From: Bacteroidota bacterium
Lineage (GTDB): Bacteria > Bacteroidota > Bacteroidia > Chitinophagales > Chitinophagaceae
DNA: 39,318 nt
Reading direction: 5' to 3'
NCBI GenBank assembly: GCA_013286425.1
Contig: JABDFS010000023.1
Location: forward strand, 1-39,318
The notes under the pieces are model-generated. The model searched no databases. It saw nothing but the letters and a program-made list of their open reading frames with translations, and was not told the DNA's origin. The position numbers and the translations under genes are program-made. Positions 1 to 7,442 of the stretch are shown piece after piece. Position 1 is the first letter of the stretch; each line of letters opens with the position of its first letter.

Positions 1-189
1 GTTTTGTTTCATTACTTCAAATTCAAAAGCAGCGCCGATTGCATTGGCTGTACAACTGCCAAGATCGCCCTGGTTGTAAACAGGAGGGCAGCTTTTACGA
101 AGGTCAACTTTTGAAGGCAATGCTTTTATAAAAGCAGCCGGAGCTTTGTACGCAAAGTCGCGCTGGTCCGGCAAGTTAAATATGCCAAA
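1..189 (-). pseudogene. C1 (papain-family) peptidase, N-terminal catalytic half, inverted and cut off by the window edge
   Basis: Read on the minus strand from about 189 down to 1, this stretch is open and encodes FGIFNLPDQRDFAY, then LPSKVDLRKSCPPVYNQGD, then LGSCTANAIGAAFEFE. This is the N-terminal part of a bacterial papain-like C1A domain: the oxyanion-hole Gln in NQGD, followed by the catalytic Cys in GSCTANA. The frame leaves the window at base 1. No credible start codon precedes it; its 5' end abuts the C-terminal half of the same family, which runs the other way. The simplest reading is an inversion inside a single gene. Family assignment is strong. Whether the gene is broken, phase-variable or misassembled cannot be told from here. 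Confidence 0.75.
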
Positions 190-439
190 GAAAAGCGAGC
201 AATCAATCGGTGGCCATGCTGTAGTGGCTGTTGGATATGATGATAAAGCAAAACGTTTTACCGTGCGTAATAGCTGGGGTGCCGATTGGGGCATCAATGG
301 TTATTTTACTATGCCTTATGATTATTTACTGGATGAAAATTTAGCGGATGATTTCTGGACATTGCGCATCATTGAAATTAATCCCGCAGCAACAAAGACA
401 GCACCGAAAAAGGCAGCAGCAAAAACAAAAAAGAAATAG
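167..439 (+). pseudogene. C1 (papain-family) peptidase, C-terminal half
   Basis: The plus-strand frame reads SGKLNMPKKSEQSIGGHAVV, then VGYDD, then RNSWGADWGINGYFTMPYDYL, and ends with a Lys/Ala-rich tail. This is the C-terminal half of a C1A peptidase: the catalytic His is in GGHAV and the catalytic Asn in RNSWG. The family normally has about 100 residues between the Cys half and this half; they are absent here. The frame stays open upstream to a TTG at 146, but 146-166 is only the antisense of the N-terminal half. The Lys-rich tail after about residue 80 could be a surface or nucleic-acid contact, but this is unknown. Confidence 0.75.
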
Positions 440-1162
440 ATCATTACTGACGCTTGATTTATCCCTGCTTAATTGAATAACTGATTTTTAACAGAGATAT
501 ACTATAGAAAACCCGTTGGCGGAGCTTTTTTGTAAGAGATGATCTTACAGTTTGGACAATTTGGCCATTTTTCATTACCTGCAAACTTATTTCTTCGATA
601 TAACTTCGATTTATTAGATCGAAGAAATAACGAAGAAATATCGAAATTAATTCGTAAAAATAAGCTACCTGGTATGCATGTATTAATAAATTGAATGGTT
701 AATACAGTCTGTAGTTATACTCTATTACTATCTATGGGCTGATAGTAAAAAGAACGTCTTTCGATTTTTACCTTCGGTTAGTGGCCTTATGTCCATAGCA
801 AAAAACTTTGCTAACAGGTTATGGAAATTTTATTAGTAGTATTTCTGAAAGAAAATTTTTAATATTACTCTTTGAAATGCTGCCCGTTGAAATAATAATG
901 TACCTGTGAAGGAACTGTCTTAAAACAGATATGTGAAAAACAATAGCAGCCTGTGAATTTGAAACCGGAGATGCGCAACGATATACAGTTGCAGTGTTGC
1001 GATCCCGAATAGCTTCGCTTTCGGGACAGGCTCCACGAAGATCAATCGGAGTTCATTAGCCGGTAACCAAAAAATAATTTGACCAGCTTCTCAATATAAA
1101 ACAGAACATTTTTTTACCGGTAAGCCGAAAACGGTATCAAGAGTAGGCGCAAAAAAAATTGC
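440..1162. other. 723-base intergenic region with repeats, no gene seen
   Basis: No convincing reading frame was found. The region holds an imperfect palindromic repeat at 590-643 (listed separately) and a short hairpin at 1003-1026, with arms TCCCGAA and TTCGGGA. Sequence related to the latter often occurs as an intergenic repeat in Bacteroidota. The promoter of the gene at 1163 should lie here, but no clean TTTG ... TAnnTTTG pair was recognised. Confidence 0.5.
590..676. repeat. Palindromic intergenic repeat, family A, copy 1
   Basis: Left arm TTTCTTCGATATAACTTCG runs from 590, and right arm ATCGAAGAAATAACGAAG from 618, around a seven-base spacer. The right side continues as GAAATATCGAAATTA and then CTACCTGGTATG. 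A second copy with the same core (ATCGAAGAAA, ATCGAAATTA) and the same flank (ACCTGGTAT) lies at 21961-22080. Similarity that extends beyond the palindrome into the flank argues for a dispersed element rather than chance. Confidence 0.7.
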
Positions 1163-2281
1163 ATGAGCGGATTTCCTATTATTGACCTTATTGCGGGAAT
1201 GATCTTTATTTATTTCCTGTTAAGTGTCATCTGCAGCTCTGTTGTTGAAATAGCATTAACTTATGTAAAAGCAAGAGCAACGCTTTTGGCTGAATGGTTA
1301 ACCGGCATATTTGATAAGCCTGTAAAGGATGGCAACAGCACTGTACCGCTTGGGCAGGCTATTATGGATCATTGCTCTGTAACCGCTTTGTCAGGAAAAG
1401 GGAAAGCGCCTTCTTACATTGATGCAAAGAATTTTACTTCTGCATTGCTTGAAAAGTTGACCTACGATCCAAACAATCCCACCAGTATTGCGAACAACCT
1501 TGATACATTTATCAATAAGATCGAACAAACAAATGACCTGTCAACAGAATTGAAACGTGTATTGCTCAACTATGCTTATGAAGCAAGAGATAAATACAAG
1601 GAAGTATCTGTAAAAACAACCAGCGAACTGGAAATGTTCCGGAAAAAAATTGAGACCTGGTATGATAGTTCAATGGATCGTCTTACAGGCGATTTAAAGA
1701 GAAGGTATTCAAGGCCGTTCACTATGATCGTTGCAATTGTAACTGCTGTACTTTTAAATGCAGACAGTTTGAATATTGCAAAATATTTATACAGCAATCC
1801 TGATGCAAGAGCTGCAGTTGCCACACAGGCATACCAGGCTGCAGATACTACGGGGCAGGCATTTATGAACCGTATAGATACAATGCATGCTGCTACACCT
1901 GCAACAGTAGCTCAATTGCAGAATACTTTAGATTCAGGATTGTATAATATTAATAAAGCCAAAGCTGCACTGCAGGAAAATTTGCCTTTTGGATGGACCA
2001 CAAATTCTGTCAGCGCGCTTTTCCCGAAAGGTAATTTTTGGGGCGGGGTTCTTGCTTTGCTGGGTAAAATAACAGGCCTTGCTGCAACAGTGTTTGCCAT
2101 GATGATGGGCGCGCCTTTCTGGTTTGACCTGTTGAATAAAGTCGCCAACCTGCGTGGCACTGGTGGTAAACCTGCAAGCAGTTCAGGAGCTGATAATAAT
2201 TCCTCTGCACCACCGGCTCAGCCGGCTCAACCCATAACAATATCTGTAAACACAAATAAAGACGAGGAGGCTGTTGGTTAA
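1163..2281 (+). CDS. Conserved membrane protein of unknown function
   Basis: A 372-residue protein with an N-terminal membrane segment (about residues 6-28, IIDLIAGMIFIYFLLSVICS), a long soluble and partly helical part, a second hydrophobic segment near 185-205, and a third near 295-320 ending in GAPFWFDLLNKVANLRG. The C-terminus is a Ser/Ala/Pro-rich tail. From memory, the N-terminal FIYFLLSVICSSVVE pattern and the GAPFWFDLLNK motif recur in a widespread family of uncharacterised bacterial proteins. The stop overlaps the start region of the lysozyme gene, so the two are probably translated from one message. The ATG at 1163 directly precedes the membrane segment. A holin-like or scaffold role is only a guess. 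Confidence 0.8.
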   Translation: MSGFPIIDLIAGMIFIYFLLSVICSSVVEIALTYVKARATLLAEWLTGIFDKPVKDGNSTVPLGQAIMDHCSVTALSGKGKAPSYIDAKNFTSALLEKLTYDPNNPTSIANNLDTFINKIEQTNDLSTELKRVLLNYAYEARDKYKEVSVKTTSELEMFRKKIETWYDSSMDRLTGDLKRRYSRPFTMIVAIVTAVLLNADSLNIAKYLYSNPDARAAVATQAYQAADTTGQAFMNRIDTMHAATPATVAQLQNTLDSGLYNINKAKAALQENLPFGWTTNSVSALFPKGNFWGGVLALLGKITGLAATVFAMMMGAPFWFDLLNKVANLRGTGGKPASSSGADNNSSAPPAQPAQPITISVNTNKDEEAVG

Positions 2282-2282
2282 T

Positions 2283-3071
2283 ATGGCACGCATGATCGTT
2301 ATAGCAAACAAGTTATACAGGCGCTCTGCACCTGTTTCAAATATGTTTGACAGAAGCAATGTAATAGACATCGTAAGCAAAGGTTTTAGTTTTGATAACA
2401 TTGGTGAAACATTTACTGTAGCAGGTACCTGGTACCAGGATAGTTCTCAGCATTTTTATTGGGGTGGAGGATTAATTGCAGACACATCGGGCACGGCGCC
2501 TGCTCCGGCTGCAGCCCCAACATCAACTGCTGCAACGTCAACGCCTGTGCCAACTTCAACTTCTGCATCACCACCTGCTTCAATAACTGTAACATCAACT
2601 GTCGCAGGCAGATTGGGACCTGATGATGTATGTGTTAATTTTATTAAGCAATATGAAGGATTGCGGTTACAGGCTTATACTGATAGCGCAGGTATATGGA
2701 CGATTGGTTACGGGACTATTATGTATGAAGACGGCACCCCGGTAAGAAAAGGTGATGCTATTACTGCCGACAGGGCTGAGAGTTTACTGCGAAATGAAAT
2801 AATAAAGAAAAGCACTGTGGTAACAACAGCATTGACAGATACAACCATAAACCAAAAACAATATGATGCTTTGGTGAGTTTTACCTACAATGTAGGAAGC
2901 GGCGCTTTGCTGGGTTCCACTTTATTAAAAAGAGTAAAAGCAAATCCTGCAGATCCTGCTATAAGAGATGCTTTCCTGATGTGGGATAAAGCCAGGGTTG
3001 ATGGCGTGCTTACAGAAATAAATGGCCTTAAAAAAAGAAGGCAGGATGAAGCTGATCTTTATTTTTCATAG
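2283..3071 (+). CDS. SH3-like domain plus GH24 (T4-type) lysozyme
   Basis: About 262 residues from the ATG at 2283; a TTG at 2274 in the same frame would overlap the preceding gene by eight bases. A GAGGAGG lies at 2264-2270. Residues about 20-68 end in GTWYQDSSQHFYWGGGL, resembling Bacteroidota SH3-like wall-binding modules. Residues about 68-112 are a low-complexity Ala/Pro/Thr/Ser linker. The rest is a GH24 muramidase: EGLRLQAYTDSAGIWTIGYG gives the canonical Glu-x8-Asp-x5-Thr triad (Glu125, Asp134, Thr140), and SFTYNVGSGAL and the Trp-Asp region of the fold follow. It should cut the peptidoglycan glycan strand. There is no signal peptide, as in phage endolysins, so export would need a partner; the overlapping membrane protein is the obvious candidate. 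Confidence 0.88.
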   Translation: MARMIVIANKLYRRSAPVSNMFDRSNVIDIVSKGFSFDNIGETFTVAGTWYQDSSQHFYWGGGLIADTSGTAPAPAAAPTSTAATSTPVPTSTSASPPASITVTSTVAGRLGPDDVCVNFIKQYEGLRLQAYTDSAGIWTIGYGTIMYEDGTPVRKGDAITADRAESLLRNEIIKKSTVVTTALTDTTINQKQYDALVSFTYNVGSGALLGSTLLKRVKANPADPAIRDAFLMWDKARVDGVLTEINGLKKRRQDEADLYFS

Positions 3072-3219
3072 TGGAATAAAATTTTCTATTTTTTATCTGC
3101 TTATATCATACCTGTATTAAATCAAATTAAAGTTTTTTAAAAGCACATTATGGTTATGTGCTTGTGTTTAAATTGCCGTCACTTCAAAAAAACAAATACC
3201 CGGAGCGAAGAGCAACTTT

Positions 3220-4212
3220 ATGAAAGTATACTTGTGCCTATTATTCGTCGTTTATATTAACTCGCTTGCTGCACAACAATCAATAATACAGATCAACGAT
3301 ACGCTTACTGCACACCGTTATGAATTTTCTGCATTAGCCAAATGGCATAATAAAATTTTATTGGTGCCACAGGATCGCAGGAATGTTATTGATTCAATTT
3401 ATTTTATAGACAGTTCTGAAATAGAACAATCACTTCAAAAAAATACTATTGCTGCACATACAGCATTTGCCATAAAAAATTTGAAGCATGTTGGCCCAAG
3501 AAAAGACTCGCTTTACATCAATAATGTATTGCTGAAAAAATACGACGGCTTTGAAGCTTCGGTTGTAAAAGATGATACTATTTTTTTTTCACTTGAAGCA
3601 GATACTTCTTTTTGTTATTTGGTAAAAGGAATTATTGATGGACACACAAGATCAGTTAACATACTTCCGGATACAATGCATATTCCCAACACTTACCCGA
3701 TTGATAATGCCGGTTACGAAAGCCTTGCTTTATTACCAGGCAAAGATTCTTTGATCGCTTTTTTTGAATGCAATAAAGATGTTGAAACGGCAAGAGCATT
3801 TATGTTTGGCACTAATTTAAAAGGCACGGCAAAACCTGTGGAATGGCAGCGCCCGTTGTATTTCAGGATAACCGATGCATATGCAGTAAATGATAGCCAG
3901 CTTGTAGGCATCAACCGTTTGTTCACCAATCAGGCATATCCTTACGAACGCGACGCGTATATTCAATGCGAGAATTTAAGTACTGTTGAAAAACAAATAA
4001 CTAACGGAGGAGCAATTGATACCTGTTTTAACCAACTGGTTAAACTTACAATCACAAACAATAAAATAAACTGGCAGCCATATGCATTTATTTCTTTGGC
4101 AGATGTAGATAATTATGAAGGTTTAGTTCCTTTTGATAAAGGCGTGTTGATCGTTGTTGATGGCGAGCCCGGTAATAATCCGTGTAAGCTTGTGTATATG
4201 CCGTTGAAATGA
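3220..4212 (+). CDS. Secreted protein, possibly phytase/esterase-like propeller
   Basis: A 330-residue protein with a cleavable signal peptide (MKVYLCLLFVVYINSLAAQ). The mature part is rich in beta-strand patterns. It carries FSALAKWHNKILLVPQDR near the start and YEGLVPFDKGVLIVVDGEPG near the end, which recall the esterase-like-activity-of-phytase (SdiA-regulated) propeller families, where an N-F-E-G-L motif precedes a beta-blade. This similarity is weak and from memory. The gene is monocistronic, and its stop is only seven bases from the stop of the convergent oxidoreductase gene, with no terminator hairpin visible between them. Confidence 0.7.
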   Translation: MKVYLCLLFVVYINSLAAQQSIIQINDTLTAHRYEFSALAKWHNKILLVPQDRRNVIDSIYFIDSSEIEQSLQKNTIAAHTAFAIKNLKHVGPRKDSLYINNVLLKKYDGFEASVVKDDTIFFSLEADTSFCYLVKGIIDGHTRSVNILPDTMHIPNTYPIDNAGYESLALLPGKDSLIAFFECNKDVETARAFMFGTNLKGTAKPVEWQRPLYFRITDAYAVNDSQLVGINRLFTNQAYPYERDAYIQCENLSTVEKQITNGGAIDTCFNQLVKLTITNNKINWQPYAFISLADVDNYEGLVPFDKGVLIVVDGEPGNNPCKLVYMPLK

Positions 4213-4219
4213 CTATTAT

Positions 4220-5239
4220 TTACAACGTTGCTTTATAAATTCTTTCAATTATATCAACCACTTTCATTCCTTCTGCTGCACTTGTTGTAATAGAAGTTTT
4301 GTTTTGAAGAACATCAATTACATTTTGTATAACGAAATGATGATTGGCTGCACTGCCTGAATAGCTGCCATAATTATTAGGCATGGTTGAAGATTGTAAT
4401 TCAGGCATTGAATAATTTTTTATGTGACAATATTCAACTTTATCCATGTATTGTCCGCCGATTTTTATACTTCCATTTTCGGCAATAACTGTGATGCTGC
4501 TTTCAAAATTTTTATTCCATACAGCAGTTGAAAAGTTCAGGCAACCCAGGCTGTTTTCTCCAAATTCAAATAATACAACACCGCTGTCTTCAAATTCAGT
4601 AAGCTGTTTATGATTGAATGATTGAAAGCGTGCACTGATGTTTTTTATATCGCCGAATATCCAGTAAAAAATATCAATGAAGTGAGAGAATTGTGTAAAC
4701 AAAGTACCACCATCCAAAGCTTTATTTCCATGCCAGCTATCTTGTGTATAATATCGTTCATCGCGGTTCCAAAAACAATTCAGTTGAACAGAAAATATGT
4801 TTCCAAAAACATTTTCATTCACAATTTTTTTAAGCCATGCAACTGGTGGAGAATAACGGTTTTGCTTTACAATAAAAACCTGCTTCCCATATTTATTTGC
4901 AGCATCAATAACTGCAGTTGCGTCGGCAGTGTTCAATGTCATGGGCTTTTCAATAACCACATGCTTATCATGTTTCAAACATTCAATAGCATGTTGCGCA
5001 TGCAGTCCATTTGGTGTTGCAATATTTACAACATCTGTTTGGATGTTTGATTGAAGAAATTTATTTAACGATGAAAAGAAAGGAACAACATGTTGTATGT
5101 TCAACAACGAAGGGTCTTTAATATCAATTAATGCAACAAGTTCAGCCTGCGGATTTTGTTCAATAACCTGTGCATGCCGTTTGCCAATATGGCCGCAACC
5201 AACTACAGCAAATTTTATTTTCTTCCCGTCGGCATTCAT
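4220..5239 (-). CDS. Gfo/Idh/MocA-family sugar dehydrogenase, WlbA/WbpB-like
   Basis: A 339-residue NAD(P)-dependent oxidoreductase. The Rossmann motif GCGHIG is at residues 14-19, the family Glu-Lys-Pro at 97-99 (Lys98 catalytic), and a Gfo-type C-terminal domain contains YYTQDSWHGNK and QFSHFIDIFYWIFG (His186, Asp189). The W(H)G ... H-x-x-D-x-x-x-x-I-F-G layout matches the UDP-GlcNAcA 3-dehydrogenases WlbA and WbpB. The acetyltransferase encoded upstream on the same strand is WbpD/WlbB-like, which supports a role in UDP-2,3-diacetamido-uronic acid synthesis for surface polysaccharide. The aminotransferase (WbpE) and 6-dehydrogenase are not in this window. A different Gfo/Idh substrate remains possible. 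Confidence 0.85.
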   Translation of the reverse strand: MNADGKKIKFAVVGCGHIGKRHAQVIEQNPQAELVALIDIKDPSLLNIQHVVPFFSSLNKFLQSNIQTDVVNIATPNGLHAQHAIECLKHDKHVVIEKPMTLNTADATAVIDAANKYGKQVFIVKQNRYSPPVAWLKKIVNENVFGNIFSVQLNCFWNRDERYYTQDSWHGNKALDGGTLFTQFSHFIDIFYWIFGDIKNISARFQSFNHKQLTEFEDSGVVLFEFGENSLGCLNFSTAVWNKNFESSITVIAENGSIKIGGQYMDKVEYCHIKNYSMPELQSSTMPNNYGSYSGSAANHHFVIQNVIDVLQNKTSITTSAAEGMKVVDIIERIYKATL

Positions 5240-5300
5240 CAGCTATTTCTATATTTTATTTAAAATATTTTTTCTGCAAAGCACATAAAATAAAACGCAG

Positions 5301-6128
5301 TTAATTCAATACTTTATTTTCTATGAAATATTGACGAAAGAAAAGCATCTGGTATTTAACCGAATTATTCCAGTAAGTCCAGTTATGTTCACCGGGTCTT
5401 TCCGTATAATCGTGGTCTATTTTTTTATCTGCCAGTTTTTGATGAAGGTTTCTGTTGACCTGTATAAAAAAATCATTCACGCCGCAATCAAAAATTATTT
5501 TCAGATCGCCGTTTTGTAATGAGTCAACAAGATTCACTATAACATTTTTATCCCAGTTGTTTTTGTGTGAAGTGTAATCGCCTAAATCTTTTTTTATATC
5601 CCAGTTATCAGGAAAGGGTCTGAAATCAACGCCGCCACTCATGCTTCCGGCAGCACCAAAAATATCTTTATGTTTTATGGCAAGATATAAAGCGCCATGG
5701 CCACCCATGCTCAAACCGGCAATGGCTCTTGCTTTGCGCGTAGCGATCGTTCTGTAATGTGCATCAATGTATGCGGGAATTTCGAGCGCAACATCTGTTT
5801 CATACTTTGATGTTGTATCTACCGGGCTATCAAAATACCAGCTTCCATAATTGCCATCCGGGCAAATAACAATGTACCCATTCACATCTACCGTATGTAA
5901 AAGATCAGGCGCTTTATCAATCCAATCTCTGTAACTACCACTGTAACCATGTAGCAAATACAACACAGGAAAATGTGCCGTGTCTGTTTTATATTTTTCA
6001 GGAAGTATAACAATACATTTTACATTTTTATGCATGCTTGCACTGTACACAACTATTGTATCAACTGTTGCTGCTTTTGCAAATAATGTGTAAGCAAAAA
6101 GAATAATAATGATTACAATTTTCCGCAT
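5301..6128 (-). CDS. Secreted esterase of the esterase D / putative esterase family
   Basis: A 275-residue alpha/beta hydrolase with signal peptide MRKIVIIIILFAYTLFAKAA. The ATG at 6128 was preferred to one 13 codons upstream, because the longer version adds a charged stretch and overlaps the acetyltransferase stop. Motifs: YLLHGYSGSYRDW (oxyanion region), GLSMGGHGAL with nucleophile Ser140, Asp219 in CGVNDFF, and His248 in PGEHNW. This set is typical of the PF00756 family, whose members act on acyl or feruloyl esters, S-formylglutathione or mycolates. Lying 16 bases behind the acetyltransferase gene and before the dehydrogenase, it may remove or trim acyl groups on an exported glycan, but this is inference. 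Confidence 0.87.
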   Translation of the reverse strand: MRKIVIIIILFAYTLFAKAATVDTIVVYSASMHKNVKCIVILPEKYKTDTAHFPVLYLLHGYSGSYRDWIDKAPDLLHTVDVNGYIVICPDGNYGSWYFDSPVDTTSKYETDVALEIPAYIDAHYRTIATRKARAIAGLSMGGHGALYLAIKHKDIFGAAGSMSGGVDFRPFPDNWDIKKDLGDYTSHKNNWDKNVIVNLVDSLQNGDLKIIFDCGVNDFFIQVNRNLHQKLADKKIDHDYTERPGEHNWTYWNNSVKYQMLFFRQYFIENKVLN

Positions 6129-6144
6129 GAAATTATTTTTATAG

Positions 6145-6723
6145 TTAAGGTTTAATTTTTTCAACAATATCGTTTAGCCTGTAATACTCGCCTGACGTTG
6201 AACAAACTGCAATGCCTTCTTTATTGAAAATTAATTTGCTTCCATGTTCACTCATCCATCCTGTTTGTTTTGCAGGATTACCGGTGATCAACGCATAAGC
6301 TGCAACATCTTTTGTTACAACTGAACCTGCTCCAACAAAAGCAAATGCATTAATGGTTATCCCGCAAAGTATAGTTGCATTTGCGCCAATAGTTACACCT
6401 TTTTTAATGGCTGTTCTTTGAAACTCATGCTTTCTTGAAATAGCACTACGTGGATTAATAACATTAGTAAATACACAGGATGGCCCAAAGAAAACATCAT
6501 CTTCGCAAACGACGCCATCATACAACGAAACATTGTTCTGCACTTTTACATTATTGCCCAATATAACAGTTGAAGCAATAAAAACATTTTGCCCGATGGT
6601 GCAGTTATTACCCACAATACACCCATTCATTAAGTGAGAAAAATGCCAGATGCGCGTGCCATTGCCAATCTCTGCACCTTCATCTATAACTGCTGTTGCG
6701 TGTACAAAAAAATTATTGTGCAT
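6145..6723 (-). CDS. Hexapeptide-repeat acetyltransferase, WbpD/WlbB-like
   Basis: A 192-residue left-handed beta-helix protein, about the length of WbpD. The N-terminus [20 protein letters not shown], followed by [20 protein letters not shown], is characteristic of UDP-2-acetamido-3-amino-2,3-dideoxy-glucuronate N-acetyltransferases. Isoleucine-rich hexapeptide turns continue to about residue 150, and [14 protein letters not shown] closes the domain as in this family. It should transfer acetyl from acetyl-CoA to the 3-amino group of the UDP-sugar made by the dehydrogenase/aminotransferase pair. It is the first gene of the minus-strand unit 6723-4220. The assignment to the acyltransferase family is firm; the exact sugar is inferred. 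Confidence 0.9.
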   Translation of the reverse strand: MHNNFFVHATAVIDEGAEIGNGTRIWHFSHLMNGCIVGNNCTIGQNVFIASTVILGNNVKVQNNVSLYDGVVCEDDVFFGPSCVFTNVINPRSAISRKHEFQRTAIKKGVTIGANATILCGITINAFAFVGAGSVVTKDVAAYALITGNPAKQTGWMSEHGSKLIFNKEGIAVCSTSGEYYRLNDIVEKIKP

Positions 6724-6809
6724 TGTTGAAATATCAACACAATACTAAAAATTAATTTTTAGAATGATAATGTTATTAAGATGAAGCAGTTTTTTTTGTT
6801 ATAAATAAA

Positions 6810-6834
6810 AAGCCCCTGCATAAAGCAAGGGCTT
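6810..6834 (-). terminator. Hairpin terminator behind the hydrophilic-protein gene
   Basis: Arms AAGCCCCTGC and GCAAGGGCTT surround a five-base loop with one mismatch. On the minus strand the stem is followed by TTTTATTTATAAC. It lies 24 bases after the stop at 6858, consistent with a Rho-independent terminator for that gene, and it separates it from the acetyltransferase unit. Confidence 0.75.
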
Positions 6835-6857
6835 GTCAGAAACATTAATAAAAACAC

Positions 6858-7262
6858 CTATTTCAGTGAGCCACTTTTATTATTTGAGTCTTTGTTTTTA
6901 TCGTGCCGGGCATGGATATCTTTTTTCTGCTCTTCATTCTTTGCATTGTCTGCATTTGAATGCTGATTATTGTGATTTCCTGCATGTTGGCCTGAACCTG
7001 AATTGCTCATATTACCAGAGCTCTTTGATTGGTTATTGCCACTACTATTGCCTGCATTTTTCTGAGACGAACCTGATTGGCTTCCGCCTGTATCCTGCCA
7101 TGATTTTTCACTTTGATCTGATCCTGCTTCACTGCTCATGCCTGTGCCTTTATTGTGCGACTGTTGTGAAGTGTTGCCAGATTGATTGATGTTACTTTTT
7201 TCATCGGCGCTTTCGTTTACATCCTGGTTTTTCATTTTATCGGATGGATTATTTGTTTTCAT
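6858..7262 (-). CDS. Low-complexity, intrinsically disordered hydrophilic protein
   Basis: A 134-residue protein from ATG 7262; an upstream in-frame ATG would add eight hydrophobic residues not typical of the rest. It is almost entirely Asn, Ser, Gly, Gln, Lys, Asp and Glu, with no hydrophobic core, no signal peptide and no Cys. Patterns such as SGNMSNSGSGQHAGNHNNQ look like a hydrophilin or stress-desiccation protein. It is followed by a clear terminator. Because composition alone could come from a spurious frame, the terminator and the sensible ATG are the main support. Confidence 0.6.
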   Translation of the reverse strand: MKTNNPSDKMKNQDVNESADEKSNINQSGNTSQQSHNKGTGMSSEAGSDQSEKSWQDTGGSQSGSSQKNAGNSSGNNQSKSSGNMSNSGSGQHAGNHNNQHSNADNAKNEEQKKDIHARHDKNKDSNNKSGSLK

Positions 7263-7442
7263 AAAAATGATTTTAATGATTAACAATAGTTAGAATAATA
7301 CAAATAGCAAGCCATTAGAATTAGCAATTATACGTGCAAGCCAGCGGTAATAAGAAAGCATTTGCTTCAGAGAACATTGTTGCACACCTTCCTCAATTTC
7401 TGAAAGGTTTAGCAAGTGTTCACTTATTTTTGCAGCCTTTAC

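Noticed and set aside
6833-7189. Plus-strand Leu/His/Cys-rich frame
   Set aside because: It is antisense to the low-complexity hydrophilic gene, and the composition follows from that.
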